DNA from: Aliidiomarina sp. B3213
GTDB taxonomy: Bacteria; Pseudomonadota; Gammaproteobacteria; Enterobacterales; Alteromonadaceae
Direction of reading: 5' to 3'
Length of the DNA stretch: 64,000 bases
Assembly: GCF_003290085.1 (NCBI RefSeq)
Contig: NZ_QMKJ01000002.1
Span: 372,001-436,000 of the forward strand
The position numbers and the translations under genes are program-made. Numbering within the stretch: position 1 is the stretch's first letter; every line of letters begins with the position of its first letter. Shown one piece after another: positions 1-8,525 of this stretch. The notes under the pieces are model-generated. The model saw only the letters and a program-made list of their open reading frames with translations, did no database searches and was not told the DNA's origin.

Positions 1-1655
1 GCTTCGAACTGCTCACGATCTTGATCAGACCACCAGTTTCTTAGGTTACCTTGACCGTCGTAACGTGAACCTTGGTCGTCAAAGCCGTGACCGATCTCAT
101 GACCGATAACTGCGCCGATACCACCATAGTTCACTGCATCGTCCGCATTCATGTCAAAGAACGGAGGCTGCAAGATACCCGCTGGGAATACGATTTCGTT
201 AGCAGTTGGGCTGTAGTATGCGTTCACACGTTGTGGGTTCATTCCCCAGCGTGAACGGTCTACCGGTTGGCCGATATCTGCAATGTTTTCGTCGTATTCA
301 AAGTTTGCTGCACGAATCGTGTTGCCGATTAAGTCACCTGGCATGATTTCCAAGTCAGAGAAGTCTCTCCACTCGTCTGGGTAACCAATTTTCGGTGTAA
401 AGTTAGCAAGCTTCTCAAGCGCTTCTACTTTAGTATCTGGTGTCATCCACTCAAGTTCGTTAATAGACTGCTCCATCGCAACCAATAGGTTATCAATAAG
501 CTCACCCATACGCTCTTTTGCTTCAGGTGGGAAGTGGCGTGCTACGTATTCTTGACCCAGCACTTCGCCTAACGCACCGTTAGTCGCTTGAACACCGCGC
601 TTCCAACGTTCTTGCTGTTCTGGAGTACCATTCAATGTAGTTGAGTAGAAGTCGAACTGAAGATCTGCAACTGTGCTATGTAGACGAGAAGCAAAGCTAC
701 TCAATAAGCGAACTTGCAGATAGTCTTTCCAAGTAGCAAGGTCTACATCGGTGTACATTTCACCTAAAGTTTCAATGTAAGAAGGCGTATTTACAATCAC
801 GTAATCTGCCGCTGTTACACCTGCTGCTTCCGCCATTGCGTCGTAGTTAATGTCGCCAGTTAAAGCACGAACTTCGTCAATCGACATTTTGTTGTAGCGT
901 GCTTCAGCGTCGCGAATTTCCAAACGCGTCCAGTGGTGCTCGGCAAGTGACAACTCTAAGTCGTAAACGCGCTGTGCAGCGTCTGCTGCATTCTCATGAC
1001 CAAGCTCTGCAAACATCGCTTCTAAATATTCAACATACTTAGTTCTGATGTTCTCGAACTCAGCGTTGTCGCGGAAATAGTAATCGCGATCCGGTAAGCC
1101 AAGACCAGACTGTACTAAATGAAGTGCGTAAACTTCAGGGTTCTTTGCGTCGGTAGACACATAGAACGCGAGAGGGCCGCCTAAACCGTCACGGCGCATA
1201 GAAGCCATGGTAGTCGTTAGTTCTTCATGGCTATTAATGCCACCAATTTGAGCCAGCATAGGCTGAATTGGGCTTAAACCGAGAGCTTCAATACGCTCTT
1301 CGTCCATAAAGCTGTTGTAGAAATCACCAATTTTCTGTTCATTGGTGCCTTCTGCTGCGCTCTTGTCAGCAGCGTCTTCGATAATGCTACGTAAACGTGT
1401 CTCGTTTTGACGCGCTAGCATATCAAATGAACCAAAGCGCGAACGATCACTAGGGATTTCAGTATTCTCATACCAAGAGCCGTTCACAAACATAAACAAG
1501 TCGTCTTGTGGGCGAACGCTGGTATCAAAGTCTTCTAGCATTAAGCCAGAAGTTAGATCTGTGGACGCTGTGGTATCGTTATCGTCGGTACTGACACACG
1601 CCGCCAGACCAAGTGCCAATGCGATACTCGCAGCAGCTAATTTAACTTTCAACAT
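1..1655 (-). CDS. pepO: M13 (neprilysin-like) zinc metallopeptidase, lipoprotein, partial
   Basis: Zinc endopeptidase of the neprilysin/PepO family, probably anchored to a membrane facing the periplasm. The C-terminus lies beyond the window start, so 551 codons are visible. The N-terminus is a lipoprotein signal with lipobox LAAC (Cys20). The zinc motif HEIGH is at about residues 519-523, inside the family context GAVIGHEIGHGFDD, preceded by the substrate-binding VNAYYSP motif. The third zinc ligand lies outside the window. The ATG at 1655 has GAGG about 9 bases upstream. The frame is open throughout. It reads in the same direction as ribA, 121 bases downstream of it, with no clear terminator between. 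The family is certain; the symbol is by family only. Confidence 0.9.
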   Translation of the reverse strand, partial: MLKVKLAAASIALALGLAACVSTDDNDTTASTDLTSGLMLEDFDTSVRPQDDLFMFVNGSWYENTEIPSDRSRFGSFDMLARQNETRLRSIIEDAADKSAAEGTNEQKIGDFYNSFMDEERIEALGLSPIQPMLAQIGGINSHEELTTTMASMRRDGLGGPLAFYVSTDAKNPEVYALHLVQSGLGLPDRDYYFRDNAEFENIRTKYVEYLEAMFAELGHENAADAAQRVYDLELSLAEHHWTRLEIRDAEARYNKMSIDEVRALTGDINYDAMAEAAGVTAADYVIVNTPSYIETLGEMYTDVDLATWKDYLQVRLLSSFASRLHSTVADLQFDFYSTTLNGTPEQQERWKRGVQATNGALGEVLGQEYVARHFPPEAKERMGELIDNLLVAMEQSINELEWMTPDTKVEALEKLANFTPKIGYPDEWRDFSDLEIMPGDLIGNTIRAANFEYDENIADIGQPVDRSRWGMNPQRVNAYYSPTANEIVFPAGILQPPFFDMNADDAVNYGGIGAVIGHEIGHGFDDQGSRYDGQGNLRNWWSDQDREQFE

Positions 1656-1776
1656 ACTTCATGCCTCTTTGTTGGATGCGGAGGTAGTTCTATACCCCAA
1701 CAAGTCTAATTCCAATCGAAATTCGACAAAAGGCATTGTTCTTGCGTTTTTGTAACGAGATGCTACGACTTGAACC

Positions 1777-2379
1777 TTAAAATAGGTGTCCGAACTTCCG
1801 GCTTTTAGTTTCCAAGTAGTGCTTATTATGGGGGGTTCCCTCGGTAATATGAGGAATTCGCGTATCTATTTTCACACCGTACTCAGACAGTGCCTCTAAT
1901 TTTCGAGGGTTGTTAGTCATCAGTTGTACGCTACTTACACCCAGCAGCTCAAAGATTCCTGCTGCAATGTCATATTCCCGAGCGTCAGCCTGAAATCCAA
2001 GAATTTCATTTGCTTCAACAGTATCCAACCCTTTGTCCTGTTCGGCATAAGCCCGAAGCTTGTTAATGAGTCCAATACCTCGCCCTTCTTGCCTTAAGTA
2101 AACCAGCACGCCTCGTTTCGCTTTAGCTATTTTCTCTAGCGCAGAATAAAGCTGTGGACCGCAATCACAGCGTTGGCTAAATAGTGCGTCACCGGTTAAA
2201 CATTCAGAATGAACTCGCGCGAGTACAGGTTCGCCATCAGCAACATCGCCAAGTACCATAGCCACATGCTCTTTGCCATGCCGGTCGGTAAAACCAACCA
2301 GCCGGAACTCTGCAAAAGGTGTGGGTAATTTGGTTTCAGCGGCTTTCACCACAACTGGCTGTTCATTGCTCGAGCTCAT
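1777..2379 (-). CDS. ribA: GTP cyclohydrolase II (riboflavin synthesis)
   Basis: Cytosolic enzyme that opens the imidazole ring of GTP to give the first pyrimidine intermediate of riboflavin, releasing formate and pyrophosphate. The protein has 200 residues (E. coli RibA has 196). The zinc-binding cysteines are at 60, 71 and 73 in the block HSECLTGDALFSQRCDCG, followed by the active-site block LRQEGRGIGL. It is the single-domain form, with no fused RibB domain. The start lies 5 bases after the stop of the GGDEF-EAL gene upstream, so the two are probably co-transcribed. This is an unusual partner for ribA, which is more often alone or with other rib genes. Confidence 0.95.
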   Translation of the reverse strand: MSSSNEQPVVVKAAETKLPTPFAEFRLVGFTDRHGKEHVAMVLGDVADGEPVLARVHSECLTGDALFSQRCDCGPQLYSALEKIAKAKRGVLVYLRQEGRGIGLINKLRAYAEQDKGLDTVEANEILGFQADAREYDIAAGIFELLGVSSVQLMTNNPRKLEALSEYGVKIDTRIPHITEGTPHNKHYLETKSRKFGHLF

Positions 2380-2384
2380 TTTTA

Positions 2385-5144
2385 CTACTTCTCTTGTGAC
2401 GTGTGTTTAGCGATAAACTCTTTGGCGTTCTCAATAGGCATAGGCTTAGCGAAGTAGAAACCTTGCATTGCGTTCACGCCCGCTTTTTCTAAGAATGAAG
2501 CTTGGGTTTCAGTTTCTACACCTTCGGCGACAATATGCATCCCTAATTGCGAAGCCATGGCTATAATACCACGAGTTATAGCCCCGTCAGAGTTTTCAGA
2601 CACAATGTCTGCAATAAAACTGCGATCAATTTTCAATTGATCCGCTGGTAGATTCTTCAAATAGCTCAAACTTGAAAAGCCGGTACCAAAGTCATCAATA
2701 GACACCGACATCCCTAACTCTCTAATACGGTTTAGGATGTTAATTGCTTCACGCTGATCTTCTACCAATATACTCTCAGTTAACTCTAAGCGAAGCTTTT
2801 CAGAAGGATAATTGTTTTTGGCGAGCGCAGTTTTCAAGCTGTCGATAAAGTTCGCTCTCTGGAACTGCACAGCAGACAAGTTCACTGACAGAATGATGTC
2901 TCCATATTCTTGCAACGCTAATGCATCCTGTGTTGCTTGCTCCAGAACCCACTCACTAATTGGAATAATTTGTCCGCTATCTTCAGCAAGCGGGATAAAG
3001 TCTGCTGGCGAGATAAACTTTCCTGGAGCAATTTCCCAACGCAGCAGAGCTTCGACGCCAATAACTTCACGGCTCACCGCAGACATTACTGGCTGGTAGT
3101 GTAGCGACAGTTCTTTGTTGTCTAGTGCTTGTTGTAACTTGTTTCTTAGAGATACAGCTTCGTGGAACTTTTCTACCATGGTCCGGCTAAATAACTGTGA
3201 CTGATTTCTACCGCGGCGCTTGGCCTGAAACATCGCCATGTCGGCATGCTGAATCAGCAGCCTTGGAGATGGCGGTGTTTCGTCCGTTGTCGTAATACCT
3301 ATACTTGCTGTTAAGTAAATTTTATTACCATCGATGTCGAATGGCTGTGCCAGACTCGCAAGAATATCTTGAATCAATTTATTTAACTTGCGCTGCTCGG
3401 TGTTGCGCCGAACTACCATGACAAACTCGTCACCGCCAAAACGTGCAACCAGAACATGATTTGGACTTAAAGACTTAAGCCTTGCTGAAGTTTCCTTCAG
3501 CAACGCATCACCGACCTCTAAGCCTAAACTGTCGTTAATCGGTTTGAATCCATCCAAATCCACAAACAAAACTGCAATGCCGTCGCCTTTAAAGCGGTAA
3601 CGCTCACATAAAACTTCCAAATGACTTTCCAATACTGCCCGGTTTGCCAACCCGGTTAACTCATCTTCTGTAGCTTGCAGCTTAAGTTGTTTTCGTTGTC
3701 GGCGTAATATCTTACTGTTCTCTAAACTTATCACGAGGAAAATAGCTACCAAGAAGCCACTGACCAGAACAAACGCTTGGATATTAGAGGTCGTTCTGAG
3801 CTCAGAAGTGTCGTCTAGGTAAACCGAAAGTTCAGTTTCTGGCATATATGGCAAATTCATTGTTTGTTGATACAAAAACAACGAATGACGGTGACCGTCG
3901 TTAGACAACAAGATTTCGGTAAAATCACCGCGACTACTTAATAAATAAGGACCAATACTTGCGCTAGTTTTAAATTCGGAATTCAACTCAATCGTAGATG
4001 GGTTGACCAACTTTGCGAAGTCATACACTGCTACTACATACCCATATAACTGCTCATTTCGATACATAGGTTGTCTGAACAGTATGACTGGCGTAGCGGT
4101 TTCTTCAATAGAGTGCATAGGCACCGTAACTGAACGAGATTCAGGGCTATGATTTATCCAGCGTCGAACGTCTTCGAACGGCTCAAAGTCTGTCGCTGTA
4201 ATGTAGTGGGAGTAAGCACTTCGGTCTGAACTTTTTTCCACCAGAACGTTCCAGTTTTGGTCAAAAACCATGATTGAAAGAATCTGGGGCTCGTCATTCA
4301 GTAAACGTAAAATATCTTGCTCTTGATAATCAACTAGCTCGGAATCTGAAACAGATGACCAACTCGACACCAGTCGAATGATAAGGTTTACATTACGCCA
4401 AGACGTTTGTTCTCTGCGTGTGGCAACTTCCTCTACGAGTTCCATTCCGCTGTATACAACGGCTCGAGACTCTTTTACAGACAGTGAAAACCAAACCATA
4501 GTGGGTAACAACACACCCAAGAAACCCACGATTAAACCACGGGTAGACGGCAACCGATTGAGCTTTATACCGTGCTCACCACCAAACCAAACAGCAATAC
4601 CAATGAGTATGACGAAACGGCTCGCGATATCCGCAACCATTGGATGAGGAGCAACCCATGTGTAAGTCAGTTGAAACCATGAAAACAGGCTGAGGATGAT
4701 GCCCCAAATGATCATTGCCGCACCACCATACTGCCAAAGCTGCTTCCGCCAGTCGGACCGAACCCCAACAGCTATCAACAGACCAAAAATTAAATACGGG
4801 GCGGCCAGCGGCCAATGCGCACTAGAGCCAATAGGACCAATATCACCAATAATCGCATCTTCTAAAATAACGCTGCGGGTAATGGAATACATCGACATAA
4901 GCGCTATAAACGTACCCAAAGCAACACGAATAACCGAACTACCGCGCATAACGATATAAAGCGCTATACCGGAAATCAAAGCTATGATCGAGGCGGTTAA
5001 AGAAAGGACACTCATAATAGGTTGATCGTTACCAAACCTATATTCCAAGCCAATACCCACTAAGCCAATCAGCACACCAGCCATAACAACGGTATAGTAT
5101 GTCGCGCCAGCAGGTGACGGATGGGTTCTCAAGTAGTTACGCAA
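2385..5144 (-). CDS. Membrane GGDEF-EAL protein (cyclic-di-GMP turnover)
   Basis: Predicted bifunctional cyclic-di-GMP enzyme of 919 residues. About seven hydrophobic segments occupy residues 15-215. A soluble, probably periplasmic sensor region follows (about 215-450), then a further membrane segment, a GGDEF domain (from about 490) and an EAL domain (about 660-910). The cyclase motif GGDEF is intact, but the residues five before it (PNHV) do not form the RxxD inhibitory site. The phosphodiesterase motifs EALLRW, DDFGTGFSS and AEGVE are intact, so both activities are possible. The start is TTG at 5144, with AAGGA 8 bases upstream; no ATG fits. It begins after the lpd terminator and is followed 5 bases on by ribA. 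Ligand and net activity are unknown. Confidence 0.9.
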   Translation of the reverse strand: MRNYLRTHPSPAGATYYTVVMAGVLIGLVGIGLEYRFGNDQPIMSVLSLTASIIALISGIALYIVMRGSSVIRVALGTFIALMSMYSITRSVILEDAIIGDIGPIGSSAHWPLAAPYLIFGLLIAVGVRSDWRKQLWQYGGAAMIIWGIILSLFSWFQLTYTWVAPHPMVADIASRFVILIGIAVWFGGEHGIKLNRLPSTRGLIVGFLGVLLPTMVWFSLSVKESRAVVYSGMELVEEVATRREQTSWRNVNLIIRLVSSWSSVSDSELVDYQEQDILRLLNDEPQILSIMVFDQNWNVLVEKSSDRSAYSHYITATDFEPFEDVRRWINHSPESRSVTVPMHSIEETATPVILFRQPMYRNEQLYGYVVAVYDFAKLVNPSTIELNSEFKTSASIGPYLLSSRGDFTEILLSNDGHRHSLFLYQQTMNLPYMPETELSVYLDDTSELRTTSNIQAFVLVSGFLVAIFLVISLENSKILRRQRKQLKLQATEDELTGLANRAVLESHLEVLCERYRFKGDGIAVLFVDLDGFKPINDSLGLEVGDALLKETSARLKSLSPNHVLVARFGGDEFVMVVRRNTEQRKLNKLIQDILASLAQPFDIDGNKIYLTASIGITTTDETPPSPRLLIQHADMAMFQAKRRGRNQSQLFSRTMVEKFHEAVSLRNKLQQALDNKELSLHYQPVMSAVSREVIGVEALLRWEIAPGKFISPADFIPLAEDSGQIIPISEWVLEQATQDALALQEYGDIILSVNLSAVQFQRANFIDSLKTALAKNNYPSEKLRLELTESILVEDQREAINILNRIRELGMSVSIDDFGTGFSSLSYLKNLPADQLKIDRSFIADIVSENSDGAITRGIIAMASQLGMHIVAEGVETETQASFLEKAGVNAMQGFYFAKPMPIENAKEFIAKHTSQEK

Positions 5145-5203
5145 GCGAGGTATCCTTTATGAAGCGTAAAGAGTGCTCTTGCCACTTTAGCCAGAAATGG
5201 TTA

Positions 5204-5236
5204 TAAAAAAAAGCCTTGTGCGGACACAAGGCTTTC
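5204..5236 (-). terminator. Rho-independent terminator after lpd
   Basis: Perfect inverted repeat AGCCTTGTG / CACAAGGCT (5212-5220 and 5225-5233) with a 4-base loop. On the minus strand it is followed by a run of eight T. It lies 25 bases past the lpd stop and ends the pdhR-aceE-aceF-lpd transcript before the GGDEF-EAL gene. Confidence 0.92.
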
Positions 5237-5260
5237 CAAACATGAAGCTTTATCTATCTA

Positions 5261-6688
5261 TTACTTCTTTTTTGCCTTTTTATTTGGCAAGTCAGTAATA
5301 GAACCTTCATACACTTCTGCAGCTAAACCAACAGACTCGTGCAACGTTGGGTGAGCATGAACAGTAAGTGCGATGTCTTCTGCGTCACTTCCCATTTCAA
5401 TCGCTAAGCATACTTCACCAAGAAGTTCGCCCGCATGAGAACCAACCATAGCACCACCAATAATACGGTGTGTTTCTTTTTCAAAGATAAGCTTAGTGAA
5501 ACCATCGGTAGCGCCCGATGCGATTGCACGGCCAGAAGCAGACCAAGGGAAAGTTGCTGCTTCGTACGCAATACCTTGCTCTTTCGCTTCTTTCTCGGTT
5601 AAGCCTGCCCATGCTACTTCTGGATCAGTATAAGCAATTGAAGGAATCACTTTCGGGTCGAAGTAATGTTTCTTACCAGAAATAACTTCCGCTGCTACGT
5701 GCCCTTCATGAACAGCTTTGTGCGCAAGCATAGGCTGGCCAACAATGTCGCCAATCGCGAAAATGTTGTCTACGTTGGTACGCATCTGCTTATCAACTTT
5801 GATAAAGCCACGGTCGTCAACATTTACACCTGCTTTGTCTGCAGCAATTTTCTTACCATTCGGTGTTCTACCTACAGCAACAAGTACTGCGTCGTATTTA
5901 ACCGGTTTTTCTGGAGCGTTTTTACCTTCAAAAGTAACGTGAATGCCGTCTTTTTTCGCTTCAACTTTAGTTACTTTTGTTTCCAGCATGATGTTCTCGA
6001 ACTTCGACTTCATCTGCTTGGTAAATACTTTAATCAAATCTTTGTCGGCAGCTGGAATAAGTTGGTCCATAAACTCAACCACGTCCATTTTGGTACCTAG
6101 CGCATTGTATACGCAGCCCATTTCTAGACCGATAATACCACCGCCCAAGATAAGCATTTTCTTCGGTACAAACGGTAACTCAAGTGCATCTGTTGAGTCC
6201 CAAATTCTGTCGTCGTCATGAGGGATAAATGGCAATTCAACAGGCTGAGAACCAGCTGCAATAATAGCGTTGTCGAACTTAATCGTGGTTTCTTCTTTTT
6301 CACCCACAACTTTAAGTTCGTTCGCTCCCGTAAATTCACCTTTACCGGTAACTACTTTTACTTTGCGCATTTTAGACATTTGTCCAAGGCCGCCCGTAAG
6401 TTGGCCAATCACTTTGTCTTTGTGCTCACGAATCTTGTCTAAATCAATTTTCGGGGTGCCGAATTCAACACCTGCGTCACCTAGATGTTTCGCATCTTCA
6501 ATATGCTTAGCTAGGTGCAAAAGCGCTTTTGAAGGGATACAACCCACGTTCAAACATACACCACCCAGGGTGCTGTAGCGCTCTACTAATACTACGTCTA
6601 ATCCTAAATCAGCAGCACGGAAGGCTGCAGAGTAGCCGCCAGGACCTGCGCCTAGAACCACTACCTGTGTTTTAACTTCATTGCTCAT
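5261..6688 (-). CDS. lpd: Dihydrolipoamide dehydrogenase (E3)
   Basis: FAD flavoprotein that reoxidises the dihydrolipoyl groups of the pyruvate dehydrogenase complex (and usually also the 2-oxoglutarate and glycine systems), reducing NAD+. The protein has 475 residues. It shows the N-terminal FAD fold GAGPGG at 13-18, the redox disulfide C45-x4-C50 in GGVCLNVGCIPSK, a central NAD fold around GGGIIGLE, and the C-terminal catalytic block HAHPTLHE. The start chosen is the ATG at 6688 (MSNEVKTQ, aligned with E. coli MSTEIKTQ), with AGGGG just upstream. A TTG at 6712 is also in frame but has no support. It is the last gene of the pdh operon, 117 bases after aceF. Confidence 0.97.
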   Translation of the reverse strand: MSNEVKTQVVVLGAGPGGYSAAFRAADLGLDVVLVERYSTLGGVCLNVGCIPSKALLHLAKHIEDAKHLGDAGVEFGTPKIDLDKIREHKDKVIGQLTGGLGQMSKMRKVKVVTGKGEFTGANELKVVGEKEETTIKFDNAIIAAGSQPVELPFIPHDDDRIWDSTDALELPFVPKKMLILGGGIIGLEMGCVYNALGTKMDVVEFMDQLIPAADKDLIKVFTKQMKSKFENIMLETKVTKVEAKKDGIHVTFEGKNAPEKPVKYDAVLVAVGRTPNGKKIAADKAGVNVDDRGFIKVDKQMRTNVDNIFAIGDIVGQPMLAHKAVHEGHVAAEVISGKKHYFDPKVIPSIAYTDPEVAWAGLTEKEAKEQGIAYEAATFPWSASGRAIASGATDGFTKLIFEKETHRIIGGAMVGSHAGELLGEVCLAIEMGSDAEDIALTVHAHPTLHESVGLAAEVYEGSITDLPNKKAKKK

Positions 6689-6772
6689 GTTGACCCCTAT
6701 TATTTCAGTCAAAGTACGGTTTCGACACGTTGACCCGAATCGCGAGCCATATTGTAACGAGAAATAACCGCT

Positions 6773-6797
6773 ACGTCTTGCCCAAACGGCAAGACGT
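6773..6797 (-). other. Intergenic hairpin between aceF and lpd
   Basis: Perfect 10-bp stem (6773-6782 with 6788-6797) and 5-base loop, 8 bases after the aceF stop. On the minus strand no T-run follows it, so it is not a standard terminator. It could stabilise the aceEF part of the mRNA or set the ratio of aceEF to lpd. The role is inferred. Confidence 0.6.
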
Positions 6798-6805
6798 GGT
6801 TCAAT

Positions 6806-8515
6806 TTACAGAATAATTTTGCGTATATCTGACAATACCTGACTCAGATAAACCGTGAATCGTGCTGCAACGGCTCCGTCGATCACACGGTGATCATACG
6901 ACAAGCTCAATGGCAACATCAGCTTCGGTTCAAACTCTGATCCATTCCAAACCGGTTTTATGTCGCTCTTTGACACACCTAGAATGGCAACTTCTGGCGC
7001 ATTTACGATTGGAGTAAACGCAGTACCACCGATACCACCTAAACTTGAAATGGAGAAGCAGCCACCTTGCATATCTGCAGCTTTCAGTTTTCCGTCGCGA
7101 GCACGCAAGCTTACGTCAGTCAGTTCACGTGAAAGCTCCACGATTCCTTTCTTGTCCACATCGCGAATCACCGGAACAACCAAACCGTTTGGCGTATCTA
7201 CTGCAATTCCAATATGAATGTACTTCTTCATGATCAGGTGCTCACCGTCTTCATGCAATGACGAGTTGAACACAGGGAATTCCTGCAATGCTTTCGCAAC
7301 AGCCTTCATAATGAACACTAGCGGCGTGAATTTAACGTCGGCTTTGCGTTTTGCAAGCTGTTCGTTTTCACTTTTACGGAATGCTTCAAGCTCTGTAATG
7401 TCAGCTTCATCAAATTGCGTCACGTGAGGAATGGTGACCCAATTGCGATGCAAGTTTGGACCTGAAATACGTTGAATACGTGTCAATTGCACTTCTTCAA
7501 TTTCACCAAACTTACTAAAGTCGACTTTAGGTGGCGCAATAACTTGCAAGCCACCTTCTCCACCAACACCTGGTGCGGCAGAGGCTTTCGGACGAGAAAG
7601 CTCATATTTCACATAAGACTGCACATCTTCTTTCAAAATACGATCTTTTGGTCCCGAGCCTTTTACGTTTTCAAGCTCTACGCCAAACTCTCTAGCCAAC
7701 CTGCGCACAGAAGGAGAAGCATGAGGTAGTTTTCCGCCTTTTTCCTTACGCCCTAATGGGTGATCTGGTACCGGAGGCTTCCTATCCGACTTGCTCGACT
7801 TCTCTTCCTTTTCTGGCTCTGACTGTTTTTCAGTTTTGGACTCGTCCTCTTTAGGTTCAGGCTTAGACTCTGAAGAGCTACTTTGCTCACTCTGTGTTTC
7901 TAATTTCAGAACTACCGAGCCTTCGCTAACCTTGTCACCAACTTTCACACTCAACGACACAACCTTACCTGCTTTAGGGCTAGGTACGTCCATCGTTGCT
8001 TTGTCGGTTTCAAGTGTGATTAAGCCGTCTTCAACCGCAATTTCGTCGCCTTCAGCAACCAAAACTTCAATGACTTCAACTTCACCAGACTCGCCAATAT
8101 CAGGAACCTTAACTTCAATCGTTTCTGACTCGGTTTCTGAACTACTTCCAGAGCTTTCTTCTGTGTCACTTTGCTCTGAATCTGAAGACTCTGTATCGCC
8201 TTTGTCTTCCGATTCAGAAGAGCTATCTTGCTCTTCTTCTTCAGGCTCTTCTTCCTTAGCTTCATCTTGTGACTCTTCTTCAGCAGCAAGCTGCGCTAGC
8301 AAGTCACCTTCGCTAATTTTGTCGCCAACTTTCACTTTTAACGACTTAACGGTGCCTGAAAACGGTACAGGAATATCCATAGACGCTTTATCACTCTCCA
8401 CTGTAACTAGCGCGTCTTCTACTTCAACCGTATCGCCTTCATTGACTAAGACTTCGATAACTTCAACCGCTTCCCCGCCTACGTCGGGTACGAGGACATC
8501 TTTTAAATCTGCCAT
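6806..8515 (-). CDS. aceF: Dihydrolipoyl acetyltransferase (E2 of pyruvate dehydrogenase)
   Basis: Core subunit of the pyruvate dehydrogenase complex: it carries the acetyl group on lipoyl-lysine and transfers it to CoA. The protein has 569 residues. There are two lipoyl domains (lysines in ESDKASMD, Lys43, and ETDKATMD, near residue 175), joined by very acidic Ser/Glu/Asp linkers in place of the usual Ala/Pro ones. The E1/E3-binding domain ([13 protein letters not shown]) and the catalytic domain with SYDHRVIDG follow. E. coli has three lipoyl domains, so this is a two-lipoyl version. The second of two adjacent ATGs (8515) is chosen because AGGAG lies 6 bases before it; 8518 is the alternative. 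It starts 10 bases after aceE. Confidence 0.96.
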   Translation of the reverse strand: MADLKDVLVPDVGGEAVEVIEVLVNEGDTVEVEDALVTVESDKASMDIPVPFSGTVKSLKVKVGDKISEGDLLAQLAAEEESQDEAKEEEPEEEEQDSSSESEDKGDTESSDSEQSDTEESSGSSSETESETIEVKVPDIGESGEVEVIEVLVAEGDEIAVEDGLITLETDKATMDVPSPKAGKVVSLSVKVGDKVSEGSVVLKLETQSEQSSSSESKPEPKEDESKTEKQSEPEKEEKSSKSDRKPPVPDHPLGRKEKGGKLPHASPSVRRLAREFGVELENVKGSGPKDRILKEDVQSYVKYELSRPKASAAPGVGGEGGLQVIAPPKVDFSKFGEIEEVQLTRIQRISGPNLHRNWVTIPHVTQFDEADITELEAFRKSENEQLAKRKADVKFTPLVFIMKAVAKALQEFPVFNSSLHEDGEHLIMKKYIHIGIAVDTPNGLVVPVIRDVDKKGIVELSRELTDVSLRARDGKLKAADMQGGCFSISSLGGIGGTAFTPIVNAPEVAILGVSKSDIKPVWNGSEFEPKLMLPLSLSYDHRVIDGAVAARFTVYLSQVLSDIRKIIL

Positions 8516-8525
8516 CATCTACTCC

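Noticed and set aside
1656-1776. Promoter of the M13 peptidase gene
   Set aside because: A TATAGA is present on the minus strand (about 1690), but no -35 at normal spacing; too weak to list.
5666-6100. 144-codon plus-strand open frame opposite lpd
   Set aside because: Antisense shadow of a certain gene with no recognisable domain or translation signals.
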